Source: Adenanthera pavonina
Lineage: Eukaryota; Streptophyta; Magnoliopsida; Fabales; Fabaceae
Assembly (NCBI GenBank): GCA_026686845.1
Contig: JAIVEN010000009.1
Span: 41,949,001-42,013,000 of the forward strand
DNA: 64,000 nt
Direction: 5' to 3'
Below, in pieces: positions 32,832-45,779 of the stretch. The notes beneath the pieces were generated by a model. That model made no database searches. It saw nothing but the letters and a program-made list of their open reading frames with translations, and was not told where the DNA came from. A program made the position numbers and the translations under genes. Within the stretch, counting starts at the first letter, position 1, and the number at the start of each line of letters is the position of its first letter.

Positions 32832-33214
32832 GGGGCTGTTTGATTCTGTTTTTGAAAACAGTTTTTCTGTTTTTGAAAACAAAAAATTCAGAAAACTTGT
32901 TTGGTAAACCTGTTTTTTATAAACTGTTCTGGAAAATAGAAAAACTAAATAACAGAAAACTCAGAACACCTTTTAGGTATTTTGTAGTTTTTGTTCTGGA
33001 AAACACAAGGAAATGTAAGAAATATCCACCTCATTAATAATAAAGTTATAAATTTTGAATAACTCATTCATCACTCATTAGTTATGATTTTAAGAACAAT
33101 TATTCAAACAGATTTTTTGTTTTCTTATTTTCAAAACTTATTCTTGAAAACAGTTTTACAAAACTGTTTTTGATAACAGAAAACAGAAAACAGGAAACAC
33201 TATCAAACAGCCCC
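32832..33214. mobile_element. Nested MITE with GGGGCTGTTTGAT ends
   Basis: Starts GGGGCTGTTTGATTCTG and ends with the complement (ATCAAACAGCCCC). The arms continue with TTTTTGAAAACAG repeats on both sides. The 3-bp direct repeat ATT flanks it (32829-32831, 33215-33217). Size 383 bp. Ends of this kind with a 3-bp duplication recall Tourist/PIF-Harbinger MITEs; a hAT origin is possible. The open frame at 32738-33037 overlaps its edge and is spurious. Confidence 0.75.
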
Positions 33215-33286
33215 ATTGACTCTAACACTTTTTATTTTGGTTTCAAAACAAAGTCAGTTTTTAAAAATAGAAATGAAACATGTCCT

Positions 33287-34132
33287 GAAACAGTAAAAGG
33301 AGAAAACTTGGTACCCATAGAGTTCAATGGTAATAAAGCAGTTCATTGATCACATTCCCGGGGCAATAACTTTTGAACAATAAACCCATGACACATGATA
33401 ATTCATTTCATGCTACTCTGATTGCCAATCACATATGGTAAAAAAATAATAAATAAAATAACAAATATATTTTTTTATGATTGTGAAAATTTTAAATTAA
33501 AATTTGACATGAGTGGCCAATCTAAGTCCAAATTGTTGAACAAGTAATATCAATGCTATATTAATTTTAGCTTAGCGCAATGTCATGTGCATCTTCCCAT
33601 ACATATATGATAGTGTTAAACCTGGGCTTTAGACAGATTTTAATATAATTTTTTTATAAATTTTGTTATATATATTTATATATAGATAATAAAAAAGTTA
33701 ACAATAAATACTTTCTATAAATAACATGATAATAACTTCGTGTGAAAAACAAAAAAAAAAATCCTCATGAACCTTGACATTGAAAACTTGAAAAGGACGT
33801 GTCGAACGAACTCATTTTCCGACGTTGTTTTATTTATTTTAAAAAGAAAAAACAGATTTTGCCTTCTTTTTTCACCTTCAATTGCTTTGGCTTGCTACTT
33901 GCTGCTCGATTTGTTTTTCCTTTTCTGTGTAAATTGACGACAATTACCTATCTCATGTAATCTTTAAATTTTTCCAAGTTTTACAATTTTTTTAATATAA
34001 TTATCTAATATCATACTATCAGATCAAATTTGTACCATATCAAATTTGTACCATATGCACTAGTTGAGATTTTGTAAGCTTAAGTAATATTAATATTATC
34101 AATGTTCCTTTATATATATATATATATATATA
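33287..34132. other. AT-rich intergenic stretch
   Basis: No gene or clear element. It ends in a (TA)n tract (34111-34131) abutting the next MITE. Confidence 0.55.
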
Positions 34133-34398
34133 CTCCATTTGATCCATATTATAAGATATTTTCTATGATAAACTTTTGGTCAAAAATATAGGCCATTGAA
34201 TTTTTTTTCCCATTTTACCCGTTTTTAATGCTTTTTCTCTTTTCATTTATAACTTTACAACAATAATAGAATGAGATATTTAATAAAAGTAAAATAGAAA
34301 GTGTGGATACTTTTTACATTGATTTCAGTTAAAAAATTAATTTTTTTAATATGCGTGTAATTGATATTAAATACCTTATAATATGAACCAGAAAAAAT
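34133..34398. mobile_element. Stowaway-like MITE C
   Basis: Begins after TA with CTCCATTTGATCCATATTAT and ends in a degenerate complement (ATAATATGAACCAG...). The interior is that of MITEs B and D in the opposite orientation (TTTTGGTCAAAAATATAGG, TTTACATTGATTTCAGTT). The right end has decayed into an AT microsatellite. Confidence 0.75.
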
Positions 34399-37300
34399 AT
34401 ATATATATATATATTTATATAAGTTGCACTATTAATGAAAAGTCATAGCCAATGTGATTTATAACCAGATAGGGGGCTCAATGCATTGCATCATGCAGGG
34501 ATCCGAAATCAAGTGATAATAAAAAAATCCACAAAATAAAAAAACTTTTCTTTACAAAAAAAATGCGTTTTAGTGCCAAAATGTATATGCCTAGGTATCC
34601 TGATTAAATGATATTTTATGTTACGACTAATGAATACAAATTATTTGTACAGTTTGAGTATAACCTATTTTCTAAATAAAACCAGTCCTAGTTTATTTTA
34701 TAAATTAGGTCATACACCTCTAATAATAGTTTTAAAATTAATTATTTGCAGAGTGGAATATATTACTATTAGTTTACCAGGAAACAATTTAATTCGCTGT
34801 TTTTTAAAGGAATTTGAATTCGATTTTATTGCTTGACGTGTGACATGTCAAGTGATTTTGTGTTTTATTTTTTTATCAAATCCAAATTTATAAAATAATA
34901 TCTATAACATGTAACAGTAATCATAAGACAGAAGTGTTGTGACTTATTTTTTAGATTTTATATAATTGCATGAATGGAGAAAATATCTAATCCAATATAT
35001 TATAACTTTCAAATTGGTTAAGATCATGGTTAAATTTCTGGCCAAAAAAGTTATCAAGGCTAAATTAAATCTATATCTATATTCATATATCTATAAACTT
35101 CATTCATAAACTACAAATAATGTAGTTTACCTCTGCACAAAACATACCATACAAACTAGTTACAAAAATATGTTTAAGCAAATGAAAAAACTGAAGTTGG
35201 GCCAAAACCAGCTCATGAGTCCACTGTCACCTCTTGGGCTAACTTTTCTGGTCCAAAGGACCCATTAAAATTAAGGAATTTGGGCCAGTAGCCTATTTTT
35301 AACGAATTGCGGCTGGAGTTTTATACGTGTGTATAACAACTAGATCCACCCACACTGCACAAACTGTGTGTAGTGCAAGTGGTTTTTTTTTGGGGAACCT
35401 GTGCATTCAACGGAGGATAGAAAAGTCTTTTTTTTTTTTACCAAAGATTATATTTTGTTAAAAGTATACAATTTTTTAAAAGAATTTTACATTGATCTTT
35501 ATTAAATTTTGTTAAAGTTATAGATATTTTTATTTTGAAAATTTATACAAATCTTTCATTAAAAATAAGGAGGAAATTTGTCACCCAAAAAAAAAAACAA
35601 AGAGGAAATTACACGAGTCTTTTTTAATGTTGTTAAACTTATATAGATCTTGCTTTTATTTTCAAGAGAATTATTTATATATATTAAAAATAAAAGAAAA
35701 TTTTGTCTTGATTCATATTTGAATATTGTCATATTTAAATCAAAAAAACTTCTTGATTCATATATGAAATTCAAAGTCATAACTTTATTTAAGGGCTATT
35801 ATGTTCATGTCACTGGATCAAACCACTCGAAACAAGTGTAATTTTAATAAAATTTGCACAATATATGTATATGTATATGTGATTTAGTTTGAAAATTAAT
35901 GTGAACGAATCACTGGTTGGCTTGTTGGCGATTAATCAAAAGCCAATATGCACTCACAAATATACTAACTTTTCACGTAATGATTATTGCATAACAATTA
36001 ATTAGCCCGACTACATTTAATTAAACATAATCTAATGCAGACCTGAGCTGGATCAACTTTTGATACGTCGACGTTCTAATCATCACACAATGAACCAACA
36101 AAAGCATAATAATAAATAATAATTCCTCCAAAATCTATGTGAAAAAGAGGTTAAGCAAAGCCACAAAAACCGGATATGCCTCTAATAATACGATATATAT
36201 TTGTGTGTGTGTGATTTGAAGTTACTAAATCTTGTTAGGAAAAATGGCTACATATCACCTCGCATAATCACCTGATTAAATACGGATGATTAAGGTTTAA
36301 TATTAAAAGTGAAATGGTGGGACAAAATCGTAGGAAGTGAAAATTTAATATTAATACTAAAGGAAGGCAGACATATGGGAACAAAGTGAAGCAAAATTTG
36401 GGAACATAGGGTGTGGACTTTTCATGTGTTAAAGTTCCGAGGAGGATGAGGAAACTCAGATTCCATACCAAATTTTTCTTCTTCTGAAATGTTGTCGATT
36501 CTTTACATGACTTTGCATTTTATTTTTAATATATAAAATTTGGTTGTGTTCTTACTTTGATGTATAGTGTATACTATATGGAATTAAAAAATTACAACCA
36601 ACAATTCTTATTGCATTAGTGGTTATGTCTCGCGTTAGGTAATCGTTGAGCGTTAAAATAATATGTGAATCTTAAGGTTTAATTTGCAAGCTAGTTGTAG
36701 AAACAAAAGTCATAGGGCGAGACACTAAAATCAACGTGAGTAGAGATTTCGTATCCATTAAATAGAATTTTGAATTTAAAAAAAATGTCACGGCTTAACT
36801 TTGAATCATTCAATTTAATTCAATAGTATATTAAAGATCATATGCTTCTCACTCAAAAGGAAAAAGTCAGTAGGAGACCTTGGACTCAGATTGGTCATGT
36901 ATACATTTAGGTTAATTAAAAAGATCACCAATGAAGATATGTTTGGCTGGATAGGAAACTATTCGTATTTTATGAAAATGTGAGTTTGAATTCTTGATAT
37001 AAAATTTTATTGTTGGATAATATATAAATATTTTTATAAATATTTTTTTAGTTATAACCTGTTTTGACCGGAATAAACTCTTAAAAATCATCATCCAACT
37101 CTAAACTTTTCAAGGCTAGAAAAAAAAAAAAAAGGAGAGAGAAGGGTCATAACTGGGAATGGAAATGTAATAATATAGAGATTTGTGAAGAACAAGGGGT
37201 AAACAGAAATATGTTGAAGTAGGCAGTTTGATGTGATTATAATTATATAATTGAAGGAAATAGTACGTGGTATGATGTAATGGGAATCAAACTAAAAACA

Positions 37301-37835
37301 GCTTCTGTCTTTTTTTTTTCTTCCCATTTTTCAAAATATAATTTTTTTAAAAAATAAATATTAATAGATAGCACTAAGGATGAGTTGTTGTCTATGTGAC
37401 ACTTTTTGTCCCTTTGTCGGCCTATCAATACACCGCGAATATTGCTGCCTCTTTCTCTCTCCCCACTTTTTTTTCCCGAATAAACTCTCTCACCTCTTTC
37501 AATTCCTCCTTATTCTTTATTACGTACGCCCTTTACTTTTGACATACTCCATAGTACTTGTTATCAGTTGTATTTTAAAAATTGTTAACGTTCCTGCATC
37601 TAAGTTATTTTTCATAATTTTTTAAAATATTAATTATTTTATTTTAAAAATATTCTTATTTAATTATAAAAGAGAAAATAAATTATTTAAATTTATAACA
37701 TTTATTGAATAATAAAAATAGAAACTATATTATTTTTAAAATAATTTTAATAATATAATAAATTTTATTGATTCTGATAATATAATTAAAAATTATTTAT
37801 ATTAAGAATCTGGTAACGTATTAATATATAATATA
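34399..37835. other. AT-rich intergenic stretch
   Basis: 3.4 kb with only chance open frames (60-80 codons, rich in Ile, Asn, Lys, Phe). Several runs of A or T. No recognisable gene, RNA or element. Confidence 0.5.
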
Positions 37836-37837
37836 TC

Positions 37838-37870
<33 letters not shown>

Positions 37871-37871
37871 T
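37836..37871. repeat. Compound (AT)n(AC)n microsatellite
   Basis: A tract of about ten AT units runs directly into ACACACACACACA. Confidence 0.9.
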
Positions 37872-39865
37872 GCTCGGATGAATAAAAGGTTTTGCTTACA
37901 ATTTCAGCATCCTCTTCATTTTATATTCATATTGTTCACCTTTTCCTTTTATTTTTCCTCTCTTTTTCAGCCAACTGTTCTTATTTTTGTGATTCTGCCT
38001 TCTCCATTTTGTAGTTAAATCCTTTTTTTTTCCCCAATTTTGAAGTCACGTTTAAATGATTTTATAATTTTTAAAGTTAACAGCGCTCTTAAATTTATAT
38101 AAACATTGATATTATTAATAATTTCTTATTTTATTAATAAGTACATTATACATTAAGAAGATAATCTATATATGAATTAAAATTTAAATAATATAAAGTG
38201 TAAGATATTGTTTTGATAAACACCACCAATCTTACAAGACAGGGCAGCATGCGACCAACACAAGCGCTGCTAGAGGATTATTACATGAGCCCAAACCACA
38301 AAGTAGTTATACTTAGATTGTAATAATTCAACTAACCCAATAGCGCTTGGGAATCGTTTTAAGAAGAGATGCCATCGAGTCAGTAAGAGTTTGAATTGTC
38401 TTGGAAGATTCAAATTTACATTTTATTTATAAGATGTTGTTATTTATTGTATAAGTATCAAGGAGACGTAATTATTGTTTTGAATTTATAAAATATTAAT
38501 ATAAATTTTCAATCTAACCCTTACTAATTAAAGATTGAAACAATTTACAAAATAATAACATTATTAAAAGAAAAATAAAGAAGAAAATTTAAATAAAAAA
38601 ATAATACAATACTTTATAAATATGATCAAATAAATTTTTAAGATAATATCTTATAAATGGGATAGAAGGAAGTGTAGGTCAGATAAGAGTTTTAACCCAG
38701 ATTCTTTAGATATTTGTGCCAAATCATATTGGCACACCCAATTCTATTATATATACATAAATATATGCCAATCTATAACATTTTAAGATTTTTCTAATTA
38801 TCATTATATTATGATCAATGGGTAACATTATCACAAAGAGAAGTATACAAACAGTAAATGAATAGGAAGGAGAGATGAGATGAAATTAGTTAAAAGAAAG
38901 TAATAATTGAAGTAGCAGGTGCACATGTTACACATTTGAAGCCACAAACTTATGCAATCTACATTTTCATGTAAGTATGAGGTTCATATTTCAATTCTTC
39001 AGTTATGGCTACCTATAAATTGCACAAATACATGCATATAGATAATTATTATCAGGTGGGGGGGGTGAATGAGAAGATGACAAAAACACTGAAGCAACAC
39101 AAAGACAAGGGTGTGACTTCAATTTTGGCCCACATGCAAATCTTTTTTCTTATAGTGGGATTAGAATTTGGAGCCACTCATCATTATATATACTTGTGGT
39201 TAATTAACTGTGTATATATTTATGCTTATCTGGTTCATGATTTTGAGGTAGTTAATGGATGTAAATTTGTTGCTATATATATTTGATCTATAGATATAGT
39301 GATATATATATGATAATGCATCTGAGGATATGACGATGTCTATTAGTTGATCTCAGATTTTTCTACATTGTGTACCCCACAGAATATGGATTTCATAGTG
39401 ATGATGATCCATCCTTTCAATTATTGGTCCATCATCTCTTCTTGTTAGGCTCTGTAATTCACCATGTGACCTTGCCTGGATCCATCCGTTTTGACTTTCC
39501 GGTGAAATTAATAGGACCCAATTGTGGCACAACTTGATGTTATAAGGTTTAATTTGTTTTGGTCCATTATTTTATTTTTTATTTTTAATTAATAAAGCTT
39601 ACTTTGGAGTTTTGAAGAGTGAGTAGAATCATGATTAGTGAGGTTCGAGTATAATTATAAGTGATATGATTATTAATAATACTAACTACAATATAAGTTA
39701 AGATAGTTAAAGTGAAAAAAAAAGTATCATAAGTCATTTGTGATCATAAAATATATCTACTAGGTTTTAAAAAAGTTTTTTTAAATTGCTATAAGATCAA
39801 TAATACTATATGATAATAAACATTAGGCATTGAAGGGACAATAAAAGTAAAAATTGTGAGTACCA
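37872..39865. other. AT-rich intergenic stretch
   Basis: No gene. A slightly GC-richer patch at 38225-38400 looks like an old repeat but I could not identify it. Confidence 0.45.
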
Positions 39866-40225
39866 AAGATGATAATATTAAGATGAAATTATGACTATAC
39901 AAGAAATAACAAAATTCAAAGTTATTGTATATAAGGAAAAGTTGACATAAAACCTGTCCAAAAGAAAATAATAGTTAAACTCATTAAAGTGGTTGGCACA
40001 TGTATAAAAAATGTCATTAATGAAGTTAGTAAGAAGAGTTAATAAGATGGTTTTTAACACAATGAAAAAATGTAAAGGAAAACTAAGAAAGACGCTTAAA
40101 AAATTTATAAAGCGGATTTTATAATAAATGATTGAAGAGTTGGATTTTTATAGAATCTAATAAAGTCATGCGATCCAAATAACTAATCTCACTTAGTGTA
40201 AAATAAGGTTAGGGTTGTTGTTAAT
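39866..40225 (+). pseudogene. Dead RTE-type LINE, C-terminal reverse transcriptase fragment
   Basis: Conceptual translation across several stops gives in order LR-NYDYTRNNKIQSYCI, GKVDIKPVQKKIIVKL, a decayed WFGHV-like block (WLAHV), VRRVNKM, KCKGKLRKTLKKFIKRIL and finally HAIQITNLT, followed by the CTCACTTAGTG...AAATAAGGTTAGGGTTGTTG tail. This follows the C-terminal consensus of plant RTE/L1-like LINEs (TRxDKIRNxxIREKVxVAPIxxK, LRWFGHV, VRRVDxM, KGRGRPKKTL, HVADPT). It holds at least three stops and frame changes and is only the 3' end, as usual for 5'-truncated copies. Confidence 0.75.
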
Positions 40226-42650
40226 ATTGATTGACAGCCTTGTATGAGAATGTTGAGATGTATGTCAACAGTTAATAACTGAATAGACTAAATATGAATT
40301 ATTGAAAGGGAAGGTTCAATTATGGAAGTTTAAATAAGGAAGTAAATATTGAGGAATAGTAAAGGGTCACGTGAGTAAATAGGATAAAGTTTGGTAACTT
40401 TGAGGGAGGTTGAAAATTTTGGCATGGACTCCTTCACACAAACGAACAAAGCTCATGAGCACGAGTGGCCTTTAATTTGAACAAGAAGTAGAATAGCTTT
40501 TTCATGCTTTTTTAACCCCCCAAAAAAAAAGAATGGCCCCAATGACTCCAACAATTCCACCATACTGCACTTTTTGTTGGTCTTTCCCATTACACAAAAT
40601 TCCCATCCAAACCGCCCTGGGTCCCTTCATCTCTTTGTCCTTCTCAATCCGTATCCATTCCCAGCCCACCTATCTTGATGCTGTAAAATACCAACCTAAT
40701 ACTTCTGTTTTTACAGTAATAGATCTAAATCATCCAAAATATAATTCAAATTTAAATAGTTCAACTAATAAACATTGACGGGAGATGTGTTGAACTTAAT
40801 ATCCCTTAAATAATGTTTTGTATATGAGCTTTGTAAATAAAAAATTAATCATATTGGGAGAACTTTTTCTCCAATTAGAATTCAACCTAGCTTAAATTTT
40901 GTCTAATTAATAATACCAGCTGATAGTTTGTTACCAGGGGAAAAAATGATTTTCATGTATTTTTAATTCTTGTGTCGTGAAACATTATCCCATAAAGAAT
41001 GCAGGTTTAAATCATATATATACTACCAATGTAAAAATCTTATTAATCAGTAATTAGTAAATATAACAATATTAGTAAATTGTACTCTTTATAAACTATA
41101 AATTGTACAATTTAATCTTTATATTTTGTATATGTATAGTTTATGGTTAAATAAAAGGAAAAATGATGGAAGGGACAAGACAATTAAAGAAGTGTAGTTT
41201 TCAAAAGGGACCCTCAAGTGGGCTAATCCCACAATGATGCTTCCTAGATGCAAAACATGGCACGCATGCTGTGTTTTTTATATGTATTATTAAGAGGGCC
41301 AACTCAATACTAAGTATCAATCTAATCTGTCTGCTTTTTGTTGCCTTCCTTGCTTTCCTTTTCTCCCCTTGACAAGATATTTCACAATCCACCATGCTAC
41401 CTCTCTTCATTCCTTTTCCATCATTTCTCCATTCCATTATCTATTTATATATATTCTCTATTTATTGACAATTAACATGCATGGAGGTGCTTGTGTAACG
41501 TGTTTGTTTAATGGACCTTATTGCAAAAATTTTGATAAATCAAGAATTAATTGTTTTATGACGTTTATAGTGCAAAGCGTGTGGGAGTGATGGACCCTAT
41601 AATTTTATGGCGGAATTATTTGATAGTAATGAGTTATCAGAGTCAGGACGAAAAAGTAAGAAAAAGAGGAAATAGGACCACAAAAATAATTGCCCGACCT
41701 TTTTCCGTTACATTATTGGTCTACTCTTTTTAATGAAAACGGCTTCACCCTCCCTCCCGACACGTATTTACTTTTTACGTCATTTTTTTCACTTCACCAT
41801 CACAAAATATTTTAAATTCAGAAACTGACCATTGGAAAATAAGATGTTATAATAACAACACAGTTTATTATATTTGGTAACATTTACATGAAACAAAATG
41901 TGGAGGATAGCTATCTAGGGCTACGTATATATTTTGAGGATTAAATTATACTATTTATATGCTATGAGCACTATTATTTATTATTAATTTTGTTATAAAT
42001 AAATTAGAGTACCCAAATGAGTTATGCTATTTATGACTTGAAAACAGTAGGATTATCTTTTTATATATTATATTTATTTTATATTTTATATTAAATAGTG
42101 AATATTCATATTAATATTGGTTATTTCATTACTTATTTAAGTTTTATTTTATATATAATTGGTATAATTGAACTTTTTTATATAGCTTATTCAATTAACA
42201 TAAATTTATCAATACCAATTGATTGATTTGAGCGATAAAAAGTTAATTTCTCTGAATTAAGACTTTGAATTGAAATTTTATGGATGGCAAAAAGAAATAT
42301 TGAAAGAGTTTTAGCCATCATATAAGTAATGATAGCGCATCTTCTCCCTATAACTTACTATTTTCAAACCACATGAACAGTGTGACTTGCATGTGGTTTT
42401 GTCTCTTTTAATTATGTTATAATTATTTTATTTATATCTTTTCTCTTGGCATTTTTTTACTATTTGAATTAGAATTTAAATTTTGAATTTTTCCTCTATT
42501 TTTTTTTTCAAATCTTAATAAACAATATTCTACCATGTTATCATTTATTTCATACATTGCATGAGGAAAAAAAAACTAGGTACTAATTTTGAGAGATTTA
42601 AACTAAAAAAAGAGTGAGAGACAAAAAGACATGAAATCAAAGTGTAAGGA
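40226..42650. other. AT-rich intergenic stretch
   Basis: Only chance open frames. A moderately GC-richer patch lies at 41156-41480 without coding potential. No element identified. Confidence 0.5.
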
Positions 42651-42654
42651 TATT

Positions 42655-43120
42655 TTAAGTGCGATTTAGTTCAGTTTTGAGTGAAAAACAAACCGAATCA
42701 AACCCATTAGTTTGACTTTTTTTGGAACCTTATCGGTTTGAGAGGTAATTGATTTAATTCAGGTTTAGTTCATGCTTTTTGAATTATTGTTTAAAAAAAT
42801 AGGTTATATATAGATACTTTATGAACATAAATATTATAGTTAAATAATTTACTAATCAATATATTTTATGAATATTAGAAAAGTAAAACAAAACATATGT
42901 GGTTATGGATAATTAGATATATATATATATTATAATTTATTATAATATAGCTAATATGTGTGGTTTGTTGTGGTTTAGATCTCATTGTACTGAAACCAAG
43001 TTTAAAACAAATCAAATTGATTTCAATTGAACAAAAACCGAAATAGATCTCATTTTAATTCAGTTTAAATTGATTTTTGTTGATTTGGTTTAATCTTATT
43101 GTTTTGAGCACCCTTAGCAA
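42655..43120. mobile_element. Possible MITE rich in AAACCRAAYC motifs
   Basis: The segment starts with TTTAGTTCAGTTTTGAG and ends with an inverted relative (TTTGGTTTAATCTTATTGTTTTGAGCAC). In between, AAACCGAATC/GGTTTAG-like motifs recur in both orientations. This is common in plant hAT- or Mutator-like MITEs. Ends and target duplication could not be fixed. Confidence 0.35.
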
Positions 43121-43296
43121 GGTTTGTGTTTGTAGTTGTAATTTAAAAAGAAGGAGAAAACGGGGAAATGGGTGGCCCTGTGAAGAGGGGATATATTGGT
43201 TGGCCTGAAGTGAGTTGGAAGAGGCTGAAATAATACCTAAACAGTAAGATTCCCCTCACACACTTCATCCCAATTCCATTCCCTGCATGCGGTAAC

Positions 43297-44079
43297 ATAC
43301 ATATATTTATTAAATGTTATGTTATTTACATTTACATTCACTTTTTAAAAATATTTTTCATGAAAAATTTCCAATAGTAGATGAACTATTCTTTTTGTGT
43401 GAGTTCCATTAAAAACACTTGAACAAGGAAACAATTTAGACTTCACCATATTTTTATCATTTAAAACTAATCATTTTGAATTACCCTTTGCTTGGTTTAA
43501 TTGATACAAGGTTGTATTCTTTTAATTAGATGTCTTAAGTTAGAGCCTAAAGAACTTTTGTGATTCTATCCAATTTAATACGAATCAATTTTAAATAAAA
43601 TAGAAGTAAGGTAAGTTCAAGATATCCTATAAATAATAGGGGTTAGGTGGTATTTTTCACCAAATAAGGAAATTGATAAACATAGCAGTAAGATACATAT
43701 ATTTATTAAATGTTATGTTATTGACATTTAAATCACTTTTTAAAAATATTTTTCATGAAAAATTTCCAATAGTAGATGAAGTAATTTTTTTTTGTTCCAT
43801 TAAAAACACTTGAACTAGGAAACTATTCAGACTTCACCATATTTTTATCATTTAAAACTAATCATTTTGAAACACCATGTGCTTGGTTTAATAGATATCC
43901 TTTTAATTAGATATTTTAGGTTTAAACCTAAAGAACTTTTGTAATTTTACTCAATTCAATATGAATCAGTCTTAAGTAAAATAGAAGTTAGGTAGGTTCA
44001 AGATGTTTTCTAAACAATAGGGGCAAGGTGGTATTTTTCACCTTGATGAAATGAAGAAATTGATAGAAATAGCAGTAAG
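43297..44079. repeat. Tandem duplication, two units of about 390 bp
   Basis: Unit 1 is 43297-43692, unit 2 is 43693-44079. Both begin ATACATATATTTATTAAATG and end ATAGCAGTAAG, and they agree along their length (for instance CATATTTTTATCATTTAAAA and GGTGGTATTTTTCACC in each), with scattered substitutions and small indels. Non-coding. Unit function unknown. Confidence 0.9.
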
Positions 44080-45541
44080 TTGAGGGAATATGCCACCTAC
44101 ATAAGGTTACTATTTTGGTTGGATACAAACAGAGGGCTATTCAATTTGAGACCAGGGCAAGGGTTTTTATTTTTGGCGAATAGTTTGTGTGCGCGCGAGG
44201 GAATCTGAGATAGAGGCATATTTGGCTCAACATTCTCACTCGCCCTGTCTCTGCATCTACAGGCATTATATTGTCATTCTTTTATCTTTCTCTCTCTCTC
44301 CTTTCATTTGATTAGACTCTATATCAAACGCCCTATTACCTTGATTCCAAACACACCATTTTGTGGTTCTTGTTTCTTTTATCATTATCCTTTTAACTAC
44401 TGTTCTTGTTTTCTTTCTTCCTTTTTTTTCTGTTCCTGTTTTCTTCTTTCCTCAACTTTGTCTCTAGGTGACGCTGATAGTTACATGATCCACCATAAGG
44501 TTGAGTCAAGTTTTTTTTTTCTTTTTTAACGGACCACATATGATGTTTTTTTAAATAGTAAATATTAAAAAATATTTTTAACTATGCCCCAACTTTTAAT
44601 TTGTGAACTTACTGGGATTCATTTAACATTTCATATATAAGGTAAGCCCACGATCGCAAGATAAAGATTATTTTAAATTGGGGTGGGCAAAAAAATTAAG
44701 CATATTACAATAAATTAACATGACTTGGTTCAAGATTAATGGTTCTAGATTAATGACATGTTTGTATTACAATTGGATAGAGCACAAATGTGCGTGCTCT
44801 CGAAGTCACTCAGACAATAGTCTCTCCGTTTGCACACATTTGTTCTCTCTAATTTCCCTGAAGAGTAGCTTCTTCGTCTACATGTATTGAAACCCATGCA
44901 ACCAGAGAAACAAACATTACTTAAGTGCATGTTTGTTTTTCAATTGGTGCACCCTTAGCTTCCAAACAAACATTTGTCTAGAAATAATAATTTGTTACTT
45001 CTTACATAACATGATTTTAAAGTTCATGTAAATGTGTATTCAAATATAAGTTTATACTCTCTCCAATAAGGCTAAACACCAATTAGCTTAATGCTCCACT
45101 TAGAATAAGAAAATGGTTAGTAAAATTTTATACATTAAAATTTAACTGCACTTAATTAATTACACTTTTAAGACTTAATAGGGTTACATATAATTTTGAT
45201 TAGAGTTTGATGTATACACTTCTTATTAAAAAATGCATAAACTTTTACATCTCCTCTAGTATCTGTAATTTGTTTTTTTTTTACGATGAAAAAGTTTCTG
45301 TAGTAATTTTTAAATACAAATATACGAGTCACAACTCACAAGTGTTGCGCTTTCTAGGAATTACTTGGTCAGATAGAGTTGACCATGGCAGGGTGGACTG
45401 AAATGTTACAGGGGCCTTTCCGTCATTGTAATCTGTAAAATTTGCAGAAAAAGCTTACCTCCCTCCGTCCCTCACCCTGCACTGCACCACACGCCCAGTA
45501 AGTTACACCAATAGTTTCTCAAAGCTTCAAGGCCTTCCTTC
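44080..45541. other. Intergenic region upstream of the PINOID promoter
   Basis: AT-rich with a patch of higher complexity at 44100-44480. A loose direct repeat (ACATGTTTGTATTACAATTGG near 44757, CATGTTTGTTTTTCAATTGG near 44929) suggests an old element. No gene. Confidence 0.45.
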
Positions 45542-45698
45542 CACGTGACCCCGCTCCCCCGCACGTGCCGTCCCCCTCCCCACCACGTCATCACTTCCGT
45601 CAAAATTTCAAACCCCGATACACTCTCACCCTACACCCCTTGTAGGCTACTTCTACCGTAGCCTTCTCCGCACGTGCCACTCCTCCCCTTCTCACGTG
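45542..45698 (+). promoter_or_regulatory. Cluster of four G-boxes upstream of PINOID
   Basis: CACGTG occurs at 45542-45547, 45562-45567, 45671-45676 and 45693-45698, with a CACGTC half-related site at 45584, all in a C-rich island 75-230 bp upstream of the TATA-like box. CACGTG is bound by plant bHLH (PIF, SPATULA) and bZIP factors. Which factor acts here cannot be read from the sequence. Confidence 0.75.
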
Positions 45699-45770
45699 CC
45701 TCTACCCCGCCCCACTCTCTCTGTTACATCACGTTTTACGTCTCGTACTATGCCCTTAGACCTTAGCTAG

Positions 45771-45779
45771 CATAAATAC
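45771..45779 (+). promoter_or_regulatory. TATA-like box of PINOID
   Basis: CATAAATAC lies about 295 bp upstream of the ATG, followed by a CT-rich leader (CTTCTTCTCC..TCTCTCTTTCCCTCT), the usual layout of a plant core promoter with a pyrimidine-rich 5' UTR. Confidence 0.5.

Larger units (their letters stand above)
32101..33286. mobile_element. DNA transposon-like element carrying a minisatellite and a nested element
   Basis: The left end AGGCCTGTTTGATTTCTTTC and the complement of the right end AGGACATGTTTCATTTCTAT are similar and continue with TTTTTAAAA-type sequence, so the whole 1.19 kb looks like one non-autonomous DNA transposon. It contains a degenerate minisatellite (32300-32745) and, to its right, a second element (32832-33214). 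No transposase is encoded. The target duplication is unresolved. Confidence 0.55.

Noticed and set aside
32738..33037. Open frame of 99 codons
   Set aside because: It runs across the edge of a MITE and is almost all Lys, Asn and Phe from A/T runs.
41201..41733. Overlapping open frames on both strands
   Set aside because: Short, overlapping, no splice support and no family features.
31000..45500. Search by eye for microRNA precursors and tRNA genes in the gene-poor region
   Set aside because: I found no known mature plant microRNA sequence and no complete tRNA cloverleaf; the hairpins seen belong to MITEs.
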